A stretch of 64,000 nt of DNA, taken from assembly GCA_946997485.1 (NCBI GenBank), contig CAMPVF010000004.1, positions 1 to 64,000 on the forward strand. The letters are read 5' to 3'. The translations under genes were made by a program, and so were the position numbers. Below, piece by piece: positions 17,524-26,276 of this stretch (position 1 is the first letter of the stretch; each line of letters begins with the position of its first letter). Under the pieces are notes generated by a model that saw nothing but the letters and a program-made list of their open reading frames with translations, was not told where the DNA came from and made no database searches. The DNA comes from an uncultured Atopobium sp. Lineage in GTDB: Bacteria; Actinomycetota; Coriobacteriia; Coriobacteriales; Atopobiaceae.

Positions 17524-17898
17524 ATAAACGCTCGCTTTCATTACTCGCACATGTTACGTATATGCTATGAAGTATCAATACGGTGATTAACTTATACAGT
17601 GTAGCATCGATGCATCATATTGTGCAAAGCTATACCATACTACGGCTCATTTTATACACAATTTTATACACAACACGCAAAAGTCGTCACACCGCGCAAG
17701 GTAGTATGAGTGTGTATCGTGGCACGCGCTCGAAAGCACATGCTTCGGGGTATGTGCGCATAAAAGCACAAAAAACACGCCACGCGCGTATGCAAGCGTT
17801 CGCTTTCACATACGCTACGCAGCGCGTTTATATTCATGCGGTACAACAGATACACAACATGCACAGGTGTAATACAGGCACCAAAACGGGCGCCAAAG
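17524..17898. other. Intergenic region upstream of efp, no gene seen
   Basis: About 375 bases between the ABC transporter ATPase gene and efp. Reading frames here are short and have no ribosome binding site. It must hold the efp promoter, but no convincing -35/-10 pair could be picked. Confidence 0.45.
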
Positions 17899-19080
17899 TT
17901 AGTTTGCAAACTCCAGGTTCATGCCTGTTTTCTTGTCAAACAAATGCATTACGTTGCCACCAAAGGTAAAGTGAATGATGTCGCCCGGCTTAAACACCGA
18001 CGGATCTTCGCCTTCGAGCTTTGCGGTTTGCGCAAGGATGATGCTTTCGCTGCCAAGGGCTTGTACGTGCAGATTTACCGTTGAACCCATCGTTTCAACA
18101 ACTTCAACACTACCTTCAATCATGCCTGGCTCATTACCATACAAACCAATGTGCTCAGGACGAACACCAAAGGTAATGTCTTGCGTTTCAACATTGCGCT
18201 CACGCAGGCGTTTTTGTTTGTCTTCGCTTGGAGTAATATCGTGGCCGTCAACAGTAACGTGGTAGTTGCCATTCTCCTCGCGTACAAGCACGCCGTCGTA
18301 GAAGTTCATCTGAGGCACGCCAATAAAGCCGGCAACAAACATGTTTGCTGGTTTGTTAAACACTTCTTGTGGAGTGCCAACTTGCTGTACCATACCGTCT
18401 TTCATAATAACGATACGATCGCCCAAGGTCATAGCCTCGGTTTGGTCGTGCGTTACATACATAAAGGTAGTGTTAATGCGCGAACGAAGCTTAATAATCT
18501 CGGCACGCATTTGGTTTCTAAGCTTGGCATCGAGGTTGCTTAACGGCTCGTCCATAAGCAGTACTTTTGGTTCGCGAACAATAGCACGTCCAATAGCAAC
18601 ACGCTGGCGCTGACCACCCGAAAGTGCCTTTGGTTTACGGTCGAGGTATTCGGTAATGCCCAAAATTTCTGCAGCTTGGTTTACACGCTTATCAATTTCT
18701 TCCTTTGCCATCTTGCGAAGCTTTAAGGGGTATTCCATGTTGCCACGTACCGTCATGTGCGGATACAATGCATAGTTTTGGAATACCATCGCGATGTCGC
18801 GGTCGCGAGGTGGAACATCGTTTACGCGCTGGTCGCCAATGAACAAATCACCGCGCGTGATGTCCTCAAGACCTGCAACCATGCGCAAGGTGGTCGATTT
18901 ACCACAGCCCGAAGGGCCAACCAGTACAATAAACTCTCCATCAGCAACATCGAGATTAAAATCTTCTACTGCAACAACACCCTCATCGGTAACCTTAAGG
19001 TTCGATTTCTTGGTGTGATCTTTCTTACGCTCTGCGTTGGGATAGATCTTTTCAATGTGCTGCAATTTCACCTCGGCCAT
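17899..19080 (-). CDS. Sugar ABC transporter ATP-binding protein (MsmK/UgpC/MalK type)
   Basis: The ATPase that would power the maltodextrin ABC importer. The 393-residue protein has Walker A GPSGCGKSTT near residue 55, the Q loop MVFQNYALYPHM, signature LSGGQRQRVAIGRA, Walker B VLLMDEPLSNLDA, and H loop YVTHDQTEAM. A C-terminal MalK-type regulatory domain of about 150 residues follows (VRPEHIGLYG). A Lys-rich insert (ERKKDHTKKSNLK) sits before strand two. The start at 19080 follows AAAGGA. ATPases of this type often serve several sugar importers. It is last in the maltodextrin cluster, 134 bases after glgP. Confidence 0.93.
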   Translation of the reverse strand: MAEVKLQHIEKIYPNAERKKDHTKKSNLKVTDEGVVAVEDFNLDVADGEFIVLVGPSGCGKSTTLRMVAGLEDITRGDLFIGDQRVNDVPPRDRDIAMVFQNYALYPHMTVRGNMEYPLKLRKMAKEEIDKRVNQAAEILGITEYLDRKPKALSGGQRQRVAIGRAIVREPKVLLMDEPLSNLDAKLRNQMRAEIIKLRSRINTTFMYVTHDQTEAMTLGDRIVIMKDGMVQQVGTPQEVFNKPANMFVAGFIGVPQMNFYDGVLVREENGNYHVTVDGHDITPSEDKQKRLRERNVETQDITFGVRPEHIGLYGNEPGMIEGSVEVVETMGSTVNLHVQALGSESIILAQTAKLEGEDPSVFKPGDIIHFTFGGNVMHLFDKKTGMNLEFAN

Positions 19081-19214
19081 AATGCATCCTTTCTGTTGCA
19101 TTGAGCGCGTACGCTCGTTATTGAACCTGCAGTCTTGTTGGCTGTTGTACCTGTAGCACCTACCAGCAACGCGCGTAGCTTCCATAGCGGCAGCTGTCGC
19201 GTTGAAGGTTAGTG

Positions 19215-21497
19215 TTATGCCTCATGTGTGGTGGCATCAAGATGCCAAATATCACGATTGTATTCACTAATCGTTCTATCGCTTGAGAAGTAGCCCGAAT
19301 GAGCAATGTTAATAATCGTTTTGGTAATCCACGCATCACGATTTTCAAAATCGGCCAAGCAACGCTCTTTTGTCGAAATGTAGTCGGCAACGTCGGGCAA
19401 CGTCATAAACCAGTCGTGGCTCAGCAAGTCTTGATACACGCGACCCAAACTTTCGCTACTACCAATTGCAAGCATGCTCGGGCTAATAATAAAGTCGATA
19501 AGCTCGCGAATCTGCGCATCACTCTTCCAGTAATCCCATGGATGGTAGCTTTCGTTCTTGTATGCGTCGATAACTTCTTGTGAGGTTTTACCAAAGATGT
19601 AGGCATTATCTTTGCCGACAAGGTTTACAATCTCAACGTTTGCACCGTCCATCGTACCCAAGGTAAGCGCACCGTTTGCCATCATCTTCATGTTGCCGGT
19701 ACCACTCGCCTCTTTCGATGCAAGAGAAATTTGCTCGGAGATATTTGCCGCAGGAATAAGGTGCTCAGCTGCAGTAACGTTATAGTTTTCAACCATAACA
19801 AGCTGCAAGTATGGACGCACCTGCTCGTCTTGTTCGATGAGCTTTGAGAGGCAAAGCAGCATGTGAATAATGTCTTTTGCCAGCGTATAGGCAGGCGCCG
19901 CTTTTGCCGCAAAAATCATAACCAGCGGACGTGCGGGAATGTGACCCTTTTTAATGTCGAGGTATTTCCACATGGCATACATGGCATTAAGCTGCTGACG
20001 CTTGTATTGGTGCAAACGCTTAATCTGAACGTCAAAGATGGCGTCGCGATTAAGGGTAATACCTTGCGTTTTTTGGAGCCAATCGGCAAGACGATGCTTG
20101 TTTTGCGCTTTAATGCCATCGAGCTTTTGGCGGAATGCCGCATCATCAATGTGCTTAAGCAGGTCGATAAGGTGCGACGCGTCGTCTTTCCACGCCTCGC
20201 CAATGGCATCAGAAATGGCAGCTGCAAGCATGGGGTTGCAGCCCATAAGCCAACGACGGAAGGTAATACCATTGGTTTTGTTGTTAAATTTGTCGGGATA
20301 AATGTTGTAGAACCCATTCATCTCAGAGTTTTTAAGAATGTCGGTGTGCAGCTTAGCCACGCCGTTTACGCTGCGTGAGAAGTGCACGTCCATGTGAGCC
20401 ATGTGTACGCGATTATCCCTGTCGATAATCGCAAGCGCAGGATCGCTTGTGCGAGCTTTTGCACGCTCATCAAGATTTGTAATAACATCAACAAGCTGCG
20501 GCGCAACGCGCTCAATTGAAGACATGTTCCACGTTTCGAGTGCTTCAGAAAGAATGGTGTGGTTGGTATATGCACACGCATTTTCAACAATTTCGCATGC
20601 TCTATCCTGCGAAACGCCGTGCGAAGTGAGCTGACGCACAAGCTCAGGAATAATCATCGAAGGGTGCGTGTCGTTAATGTGCACGGCAATGTGATCGTCG
20701 AGACGATCGAGCTGCCATCCTGCTTGCTGTGCATCGGCAATAATGAGCTGCGCACCTGCGCATACCATGAAGTACTCCTGGTACACACGCAATAGACGTC
20801 CGGCTTCATCGGAGTCGTCGGGGTACAAAAACGACGTTAAGCAATGCTGAATATCGTTTTTATCAAACGAAATACCGCTCGTTGGTGCGGGCGCAGGATT
20901 CTCAACGTCAAAGAGATGCAAACGGTTTACAACGCCGTTATGATAGCCCGGAAGCTCAATGTCGTAGAGCTTTGCAACAACATCGCCGCAGGCAAACGGC
21001 ACAGTAAAGGTGGTGTGCTCGTCGCGAAGCCACGAAGTGTCTTCAATCCAAGGGTTTGGCTCTTCTTGCTGATAGCCTTCAGAGAGGTTTTGACGAAACA
21101 GACCATAGTGATAATTAAGACCAACACCACAACCATTAAGGCCAAGGCTTGCAATAGAGTCCATAAAACAGGCAGCAAGACGACCCAATCCGCCGTTACC
21201 AAGTGACGGCTCAGGTTCAGCGTCTTCTACTTCAGACAAGCTTGTCCCCCATGATTGCAGCAAGTCTTGTGCACGATCGAGTAAATCAAGGTTAATAAGG
21301 TTTGCACGAAGCAAACGACCAATCAAAAATTCGGCTGAGAAGTAATAGAGTTTGCGGCTACCACGTGTAGCACCCGCCGCGTCTTGCTCAGAGCACAGCG
21401 CACTCATAAGTGCGCACATAAGGTCATGTGCACTGGCACGTGTAGGCTCGATACCGCGCGTATGTAGATATTCGCGAACATTCTCTTCAAAAGTCAT
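19215..21497 (-). CDS. glgP: Glycogen/maltodextrin phosphorylase
   Basis: A GT35 alpha-glucan phosphorylase that splits alpha-1,4 glucan chains with phosphate to glucose 1-phosphate, using pyridoxal phosphate. The 760-residue protein shows YYFSAEFLIGRLL near the start, LGNGGLGRLAACFMDS, AVHINDTHPSMIIPELVR, and the cofactor-binding EASGTGNMKMMANGALTLGT near residue 580-600 with the Schiff-base Lys. The start at 21497 has a strong AAGGAGG. Within this operon it most likely acts on imported maltodextrins, not only on stored glycogen. No glycogen synthesis genes are in the window. Confidence 0.96.
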   Translation of the reverse strand: MTFEENVREYLHTRGIEPTRASAHDLMCALMSALCSEQDAAGATRGSRKLYYFSAEFLIGRLLRANLINLDLLDRAQDLLQSWGTSLSEVEDAEPEPSLGNGGLGRLAACFMDSIASLGLNGCGVGLNYHYGLFRQNLSEGYQQEEPNPWIEDTSWLRDEHTTFTVPFACGDVVAKLYDIELPGYHNGVVNRLHLFDVENPAPAPTSGISFDKNDIQHCLTSFLYPDDSDEAGRLLRVYQEYFMVCAGAQLIIADAQQAGWQLDRLDDHIAVHINDTHPSMIIPELVRQLTSHGVSQDRACEIVENACAYTNHTILSEALETWNMSSIERVAPQLVDVITNLDERAKARTSDPALAIIDRDNRVHMAHMDVHFSRSVNGVAKLHTDILKNSEMNGFYNIYPDKFNNKTNGITFRRWLMGCNPMLAAAISDAIGEAWKDDASHLIDLLKHIDDAAFRQKLDGIKAQNKHRLADWLQKTQGITLNRDAIFDVQIKRLHQYKRQQLNAMYAMWKYLDIKKGHIPARPLVMIFAAKAAPAYTLAKDIIHMLLCLSKLIEQDEQVRPYLQLVMVENYNVTAAEHLIPAANISEQISLASKEASGTGNMKMMANGALTLGTMDGANVEIVNLVGKDNAYIFGKTSQEVIDAYKNESYHPWDYWKSDAQIRELIDFIISPSMLAIGSSESLGRVYQDLLSHDWFMTLPDVADYISTKERCLADFENRDAWITKTIINIAHSGYFSSDRTISEYNRDIWHLDATTHEA

Positions 21498-21570
21498 TAA
21501 GATAGTACCTCCTTGTAAGGTGGATAAAATAGCTCATCGCATGCGTATATAGTACACTACCATACGCACG

Positions 21571-21591
21571 CCAAAGACTGACAGTCTTTGG
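21571..21591. promoter_or_regulatory. Perfect 9-bp inverted repeat upstream of glgP
   Basis: CCAAAGACT and AGTCTTTGG flank a 3-base centre, about 75 bases before the glgP start and 150 after the malQ stop. It has no T run on either side, so it is either an operator or an RNA hairpin between the two genes. It does not match the LacI-type palindromes at 27642-27821. Confidence 0.5.
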
Positions 21592-21739
21592 AGCTTACGT
21601 GCGCGCGGGGCGTGCGTACACACCACACAGCACACGATGCACAAGCTATGCTTGTGCTCAAGCGCAGGTGCAACGTTGCATTGCCTTATGCGCATGAAGC
21701 GCATGCACATTGCTCAAACGTTGCTCAAGCGTTGCTACT

Positions 21740-23281
21740 TTATGCGCAGTTGCAACGCTCTTGTGTTTGCGGCACCCTCTCATAAAGCTGCATTGCCTGC
21801 GCGAGGCGTGGCGCCACTGCATGCAAGTCTACCTGAGGTTGCATACGCCAGCACCAATTAGAACCGAGCGTTGACGGAACGTTAATACGCGCCTCATCGC
21901 CCAGATTAAGAATATCTTGCATTTGTACAATAGCAGTATCGGCACAACTTTGCCAAATTGCACGCATCATTGTCCAAGAAGCAAGCTCAGTTTCATAGCC
22001 ATTGGTATTAGCAGCTTCTTGCGGAACAATGTGCAGATAGTCACGGGCGTACGCAGCATCTGCAGGGTTTACTGATTCGAGCCAACCCTTTGCAGTGCTA
22101 TTATCGTGCGTTCCAACATACGCAACACAATGCGGCGTGTAACGATGTGGCTGATACGTACGACCACCTTCGTCACGCGAATCAAAACCAAATTCTAGCA
22201 CCTTCATGCCAGGATATTGACAATACGCAAGTAAATCAAATACCGATTGGGTAAGAAAACCAAGGTCTTCGGCAATAATGGGCTTGTGACCTAGTGTTTT
22301 GTTAAGTGTATCAAAGAAATCTTTGCCTGGGCCTTTGCGCCATCTACCATTAATAGCAGTTGTAGCGCCAAACGGAATTGCATAGTATGAATCAAATCCA
22401 CGGAAGTGGTCGATACGCAGCACATCAAAATGCTTAAACTGTGCGCGAATACGCTCCATCCACCATGCATAGCCGTTATATTTCATAGCGTCCCAGTTAA
22501 AGAGCGGGTTGCCCCACAACTGACCCGTCGCAGAAAAACCATCAGGCGGGCAACCCGCAACCTCAGTTGGGCGATTGTTTGCATCAAGCTGGAAGAGCTC
22601 CGGATGACTCCACACATCAACCGAATCTTCAGCAACATAAATGGGAACGTCACCAATAATTTTTACATCTTTTGCATTGGCGTACACCTTAAGCGCGCTC
22701 CACTGGCAGTCAAAGAAATACTGAAGCGCTTTCCAAAACATCATTTGAGGTGCAAGTTCTTCGGTTGCTTGAGCGAGCGCTTGTGGCTTTCTTAAGCGCA
22801 ACTCCTCTGGCCACTTTTGCCAACTGTTTCCGCCAAATTTGTTTTTAAGTGACATGAACAGGCTATAGTCATCAAGCCATGCTCTTTGCGCAGTACAGAA
22901 GGCGTGAAATGCTTCATCGTCTTGCGCAACTAGACGATCGGCAGCGTGTGATAGCACCTCAAAACGGGTGTTATACAACAAACCATAATCTATCTTGGAA
23001 GGGTCGCTACCCCAGTTGTGCGCGTGCACTTCGTCATAAGTAAGCAAGCCCTCTTCAACTAATCTGTCAAGGTCAATAAAGTAAGGATTTGCTGCAAAGG
23101 TAGAAAACGCCTGATAGGGCGAGTCGCCATAACTTGTAGGCCCAAGTGGCAATACTTGCCAGTAGGTTTGCTTTGCATCATGCAAAAAGTCGACAAATTC
23201 ATAAGCCGCTTTACCTAGGGTGCCTATACCATAGGGCGATGGAAGTGAAAAAATGGGAAGCAAAACACCTGCAGAACGCAT
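21740..23281 (-). CDS. malQ: 4-alpha-glucanotransferase MalQ
   Basis: MalQ (amylomaltase, GH77) disproportionates short maltodextrins, making longer chains that GlgP can attack and releasing glucose. The 513-residue protein opens MRSAGVLLPIFSLPSPYGIG, the family start, and shows DSPYQAFSTFAANPYFIDL, VLRIDHFRGFDSYYAIP with the nucleophile Asp, IIAEDLGFL with the general acid Glu, and VGTHDNSTAKGW with the third carboxylate. The start at 23281 follows AAAGGA. It lies between the regulator gene and glgP in the same direction. Confidence 0.96.
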   Translation of the reverse strand: MRSAGVLLPIFSLPSPYGIGTLGKAAYEFVDFLHDAKQTYWQVLPLGPTSYGDSPYQAFSTFAANPYFIDLDRLVEEGLLTYDEVHAHNWGSDPSKIDYGLLYNTRFEVLSHAADRLVAQDDEAFHAFCTAQRAWLDDYSLFMSLKNKFGGNSWQKWPEELRLRKPQALAQATEELAPQMMFWKALQYFFDCQWSALKVYANAKDVKIIGDVPIYVAEDSVDVWSHPELFQLDANNRPTEVAGCPPDGFSATGQLWGNPLFNWDAMKYNGYAWWMERIRAQFKHFDVLRIDHFRGFDSYYAIPFGATTAINGRWRKGPGKDFFDTLNKTLGHKPIIAEDLGFLTQSVFDLLAYCQYPGMKVLEFGFDSRDEGGRTYQPHRYTPHCVAYVGTHDNSTAKGWLESVNPADAAYARDYLHIVPQEAANTNGYETELASWTMMRAIWQSCADTAIVQMQDILNLGDEARINVPSTLGSNWCWRMQPQVDLHAVAPRLAQAMQLYERVPQTQERCNCA

Positions 23282-23336
23282 AATCGTAAATCCTTTCACA
23301 ATCTACAACGTATAGACACGCCAAGCGTAGCCAAGC

Positions 23337-24350
23337 TTACTTGCGCGGCTTGATGATACTTTCTCCTTGCTGAATAACGTGCGGTACAATGCAGCACACC
23401 GGAAGTGGCTCGGTGGTGCTCATCATTTTAAGCAGCGTGCTCACTCCATATTGAGCAAGCAGTGTGCTGTCTTGTCGCACCGTTGTAAGACGCGGCACGC
23501 AAAAACGCGCACCTTGAATGCCGTCAAAACTTGCAAACGACATATCGTAAGGAAGTGAATAGCCGCTATCAATAGCCGCACGCATCGCACCAATAGCGAT
23601 AACGTCGCCCAGTGCATACACAGCGGTAATATCGGGTGTGCGACCAATCAGCCGCTTAAAAGCATCATAGCCTTCCTGCATCGAAAACCGCGACGGCTCG
23701 AAGTGCGTATGTATGTTAAAGCCAATATTGTGGCACGCCATACATCTAATTGCGCCCGAAAGACGCCGCGCACTTATTTGACCTTGTGAGAGATTACCAC
23801 CCACAATGCCAATCGACTGGTGACCCGCTTTAATAATCTCATTTACAATATCAAACGATGCCTGTTCATCGTTAGTTAAAACGCAGGATAAATTGGGAAA
23901 CGACAGTGACGTTGTTGAGTTGGTAATAAGCACACACGGACATGCAATCATGCCAAAATACTGCTTAAAGTATTCGAGCTCGCCGCCCAAAAACAGAATG
24001 CCACGCGGATTGGAGGCCATTTGGTGGCGAAGCGCAAACCGCACCTCGTTTTCGTCTTCATCCAAATACGCAACGTACACTTCTTCGCCAATAGCATCGA
24101 GCGTTGTATGAATAATCTCGATAATGTCGGCAAAAAGCAGGTTGTTGCGGCCTTTTACGATAACGGCGATTGGGTCTTTTTCGTTGCGCTTAAGTTCGCG
24201 TGCATTGGCATTGGGCTCAAAATTGTATTGGTTTACAACGCTCATGATTTTGTCATGCGCGCTGGTAGATACATTCGTGTGCCCGTTAAGGACGCGTGAA
24301 ACCGTTGCAACACTATAGCCAGAAAGATTTGCTATGTCTTTGATGTTCAT
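23337..24350 (-). CDS. LacI family transcriptional regulator (probable maltodextrin regulator)
   Basis: A 337-residue LacI/GalR repressor. The N-terminal helix-turn-helix (MNIKDIANLSGYSVATVSRVLNG) and hinge (NANARELKRN) are intact. The rest is a periplasmic-binding-like sugar domain with dimer and ligand motifs (GHQSIGIVGG, ALGDVIAIGAM, SFASFDG). Placed inside the maltodextrin cluster between a permease gene and malQ, it is the natural candidate to bind the palindromes at 27642-27821. Effector and operator are inferred, not proven. Confidence 0.9.
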   Translation of the reverse strand: MNIKDIANLSGYSVATVSRVLNGHTNVSTSAHDKIMSVVNQYNFEPNANARELKRNEKDPIAVIVKGRNNLLFADIIEIIHTTLDAIGEEVYVAYLDEDENEVRFALRHQMASNPRGILFLGGELEYFKQYFGMIACPCVLITNSTTSLSFPNLSCVLTNDEQASFDIVNEIIKAGHQSIGIVGGNLSQGQISARRLSGAIRCMACHNIGFNIHTHFEPSRFSMQEGYDAFKRLIGRTPDITAVYALGDVIAIGAMRAAIDSGYSLPYDMSFASFDGIQGARFCVPRLTTVRQDSTLLAQYGVSTLLKMMSTTEPLPVCCIVPHVIQQGESIIKPRK

Positions 24351-24399
24351 GGTTTCACGCTCCTTTCACGCTAGTTACATACTCAAACTCATAAGACCA

Positions 24400-25239
24400 T
24401 TAACCCTTAACGGCACCAGCAGCAACACCTTTAACAATGTACTTTTGCGCTGCCAGGTAAAACACGATAACGGGGATAACAGCAAGAACAAGTGCTGCCA
24501 TAATGGCGCCCATATCAATACGACCATAACTACCCTTCATAAACTGGATAACGATAGAAATGGTTTTGTATTTGTTGGTGTCGAGCACTAGGTATGGGAG
24601 CAAAAAGTCGTTCCAAATCCACATCGTTTCGAGAATACCAACTGAAATGTACGTTGGTTTCATGATGGGAAGAACAATGCTAAAGAACGCGCGAAGTGGG
24701 CTTGCTCCGTCGATAAGCGCAGCTTCCTCAATTTCGATAGGAATACTCTTAACAAAACCGCAGAACATAAACACGGCAAGGCCAGCACCGAAACCAAGAT
24801 ACACGATAATGATGCCCCACGGCGTATTAAGGTGCAGACGGTCGGCGGTAAGCGAAAGCGTAAACATAACCATTTGGAATGGAACAACCATTGAGAATAC
24901 GCATAGCAGGTAAATGAAACGCGACACTCTGCTTTTTACGCGCGTAATAAACCATGCACACATAGAGGTGCATACAAGGATAACGATAACAGAGCCAATG
25001 GTAATAAATACCGTCCAACCTACCGATTCAAGCAAGTGGTATTTGCGAAGAGCAGCAATATAGTTTGCAAACTGGGCAAACGTATCGTTGGTAAGCAACT
25101 CAAACGGCGCTTGTTGAATGTAATCGCGCTTTTTGAATGAGTCCATAATAACAACGAAAATAGGGCACAACCAAATGACGCTCAGGATACTAAACACAAC
25201 GGTGCCAAGTGTCGATAGGAGCTTTCTTGTTTGTTGCAT
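24400..25239 (-). CDS. Sugar ABC transporter permease (MalG type)
   Basis: Second membrane subunit of the sugar importer. The 279-residue protein has six predicted membrane segments, with the first near residues 10-32, and the cytoplasmic EAA loop EEAALIDGASPLRAFFSIV that docks with the ATPase. The C-terminus YIVKGVAAGAVKG is typical for the MalG family. The start overlaps the stop of the first permease gene by one base in TAATG, so the pair is translationally coupled in equal amounts. Confidence 0.93.
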   Translation of the reverse strand: MQQTRKLLSTLGTVVFSILSVIWLCPIFVVIMDSFKKRDYIQQAPFELLTNDTFAQFANYIAALRKYHLLESVGWTVFITIGSVIVILVCTSMCAWFITRVKSRVSRFIYLLCVFSMVVPFQMVMFTLSLTADRLHLNTPWGIIIVYLGFGAGLAVFMFCGFVKSIPIEIEEAALIDGASPLRAFFSIVLPIMKPTYISVGILETMWIWNDFLLPYLVLDTNKYKTISIVIQFMKGSYGRIDMGAIMAALVLAVIPVIVFYLAAQKYIVKGVAAGAVKG

Positions 25240-26081
25240 TATTGTTGCACCTCCCGTTTACGCGTAATGTTCAGCTGGATAAGACCAAGGATGGTAACGA
25301 TGATAAAGAAGACCACAGCCTTTGCCTGGCCAACGCCTTCCCACCCTGCACGGCCATAGAACGTGTCGTAAATGTTGAGTGCGAGCATCTCAGACATGTG
25401 TGCAGGCTCACCGGCAGTAAGCGAGAGGTTCTGGTCGAAGAGCTTAAAGCCGTTTGTTACCGACAAGAACAAGCAAATCGTAATGGAAGGCATCATCATT
25501 GGAATTGTTACGTCCCACAAACGCTTCCAAGCGTCGGCGCCGTCGATTTGCGCAGCTTCGAGCACGTCGGTTGGAATTGATTGCAAGCCAGCAACATAAA
25601 TAATCATCATGTAACCAATTTGCTGCCAGGATACCAAAATTACCAAGCCAACAAAGCCATACCACTCGTTGAGCGTAATGGTTTGTGTGTACTGTTGCAA
25701 AATACCGTTAAAGATAAGCTGCCAAATGTAACCGAGGACGATACCACCAATAAGGTTAGGCATAAAGAACGCCGTACGGAAAAGGTTTGTACCACGCATT
25801 TTGTTGGTAAGCGCTAATGCAATAGCAAAAGCAATAACATTTATAACCACAACCGAAACGACACTAAATGCAGCAGTGTACCAAAACGCATGTTGGAACA
25901 TATTGTCGCTAAACGCAGCAACATAGTTTTGAAAACCAACAAAAGTTGCGTCGGTTACGGTGGTGAAATCACACAGGGAAAGCCATAAACCCATAATAAA
26001 TGGGATAACAAAACCAATGGCAAACGATCCGAGGGTTGGAATTAAGAAAATGGCCCAATACTTCTTAATCGATTTCTCCAT
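25239..26081 (-). CDS. Sugar ABC transporter permease (MalF type)
   Basis: First membrane subunit of the sugar importer. The 280-residue protein has six membrane segments and the EAA loop LEAAQIDGADAWKRLWDVTI. It lacks the large extra periplasmic loop of enteric MalF and so belongs to the common 280-300 residue CUT1 type. A good AAAGGAGG precedes the start at 26081. It follows the binding-protein gene after 195 bases that can form two hairpins. Confidence 0.93.
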   Translation of the reverse strand: MEKSIKKYWAIFLIPTLGSFAIGFVIPFIMGLWLSLCDFTTVTDATFVGFQNYVAAFSDNMFQHAFWYTAAFSVVSVVVINVIAFAIALALTNKMRGTNLFRTAFFMPNLIGGIVLGYIWQLIFNGILQQYTQTITLNEWYGFVGLVILVSWQQIGYMMIIYVAGLQSIPTDVLEAAQIDGADAWKRLWDVTIPMMMPSITICLFLSVTNGFKLFDQNLSLTAGEPAHMSEMLALNIYDTFYGRAGWEGVGQAKAVVFFIIVTILGLIQLNITRKREVQQ

Positions 26082-26167
26082 TTACACAAACCTCCTTTTA
26101 CCTTAAGTTTTAATACTCAAATGAGCATCATATGCAGCTTGAATACAACGTGTTTTGCGTTACTATA

Positions 26168-26199
26168 ATGCGGAAAAGCACCGTGTGGCTCTTCCGCAT
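26168..26199 (-). terminator. Stem-loop between binding-protein and permease genes (distal)
   Basis: ATGCGGAA (26168-26175) pairs with TTCCGCAT (26192-26199), with inner pairing of AGC to GCT. It lacks a T run. Together with the longer hairpin at 26211-26265 it probably protects the upstream mRNA or damps read-through into the permease genes. Confidence 0.6.
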
Positions 26200-26210
26200 C
26201 CGTAGAACTC

Positions 26211-26265
26211 ATGTGCCGCTTGTGCAGCCCACCAATACAAGCTGCACAAGCAGTGTGCGGCACAT
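26211..26265 (-). terminator. Long stem-loop directly after the binding-protein gene
   Basis: ATGTGCCGC (26211-26219) pairs with GCGGCACAT (26257-26265), and inside it TTGTGCAGC (26220-26228) pairs with GCTGCACAA (26241-26249). The stem starts 12 bases after the binding-protein stop. A similar arrangement between malE and malF in enteric bacteria gives more binding protein than permease. Confidence 0.7.
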
Positions 26266-26276
26266 GACGTTATGTG

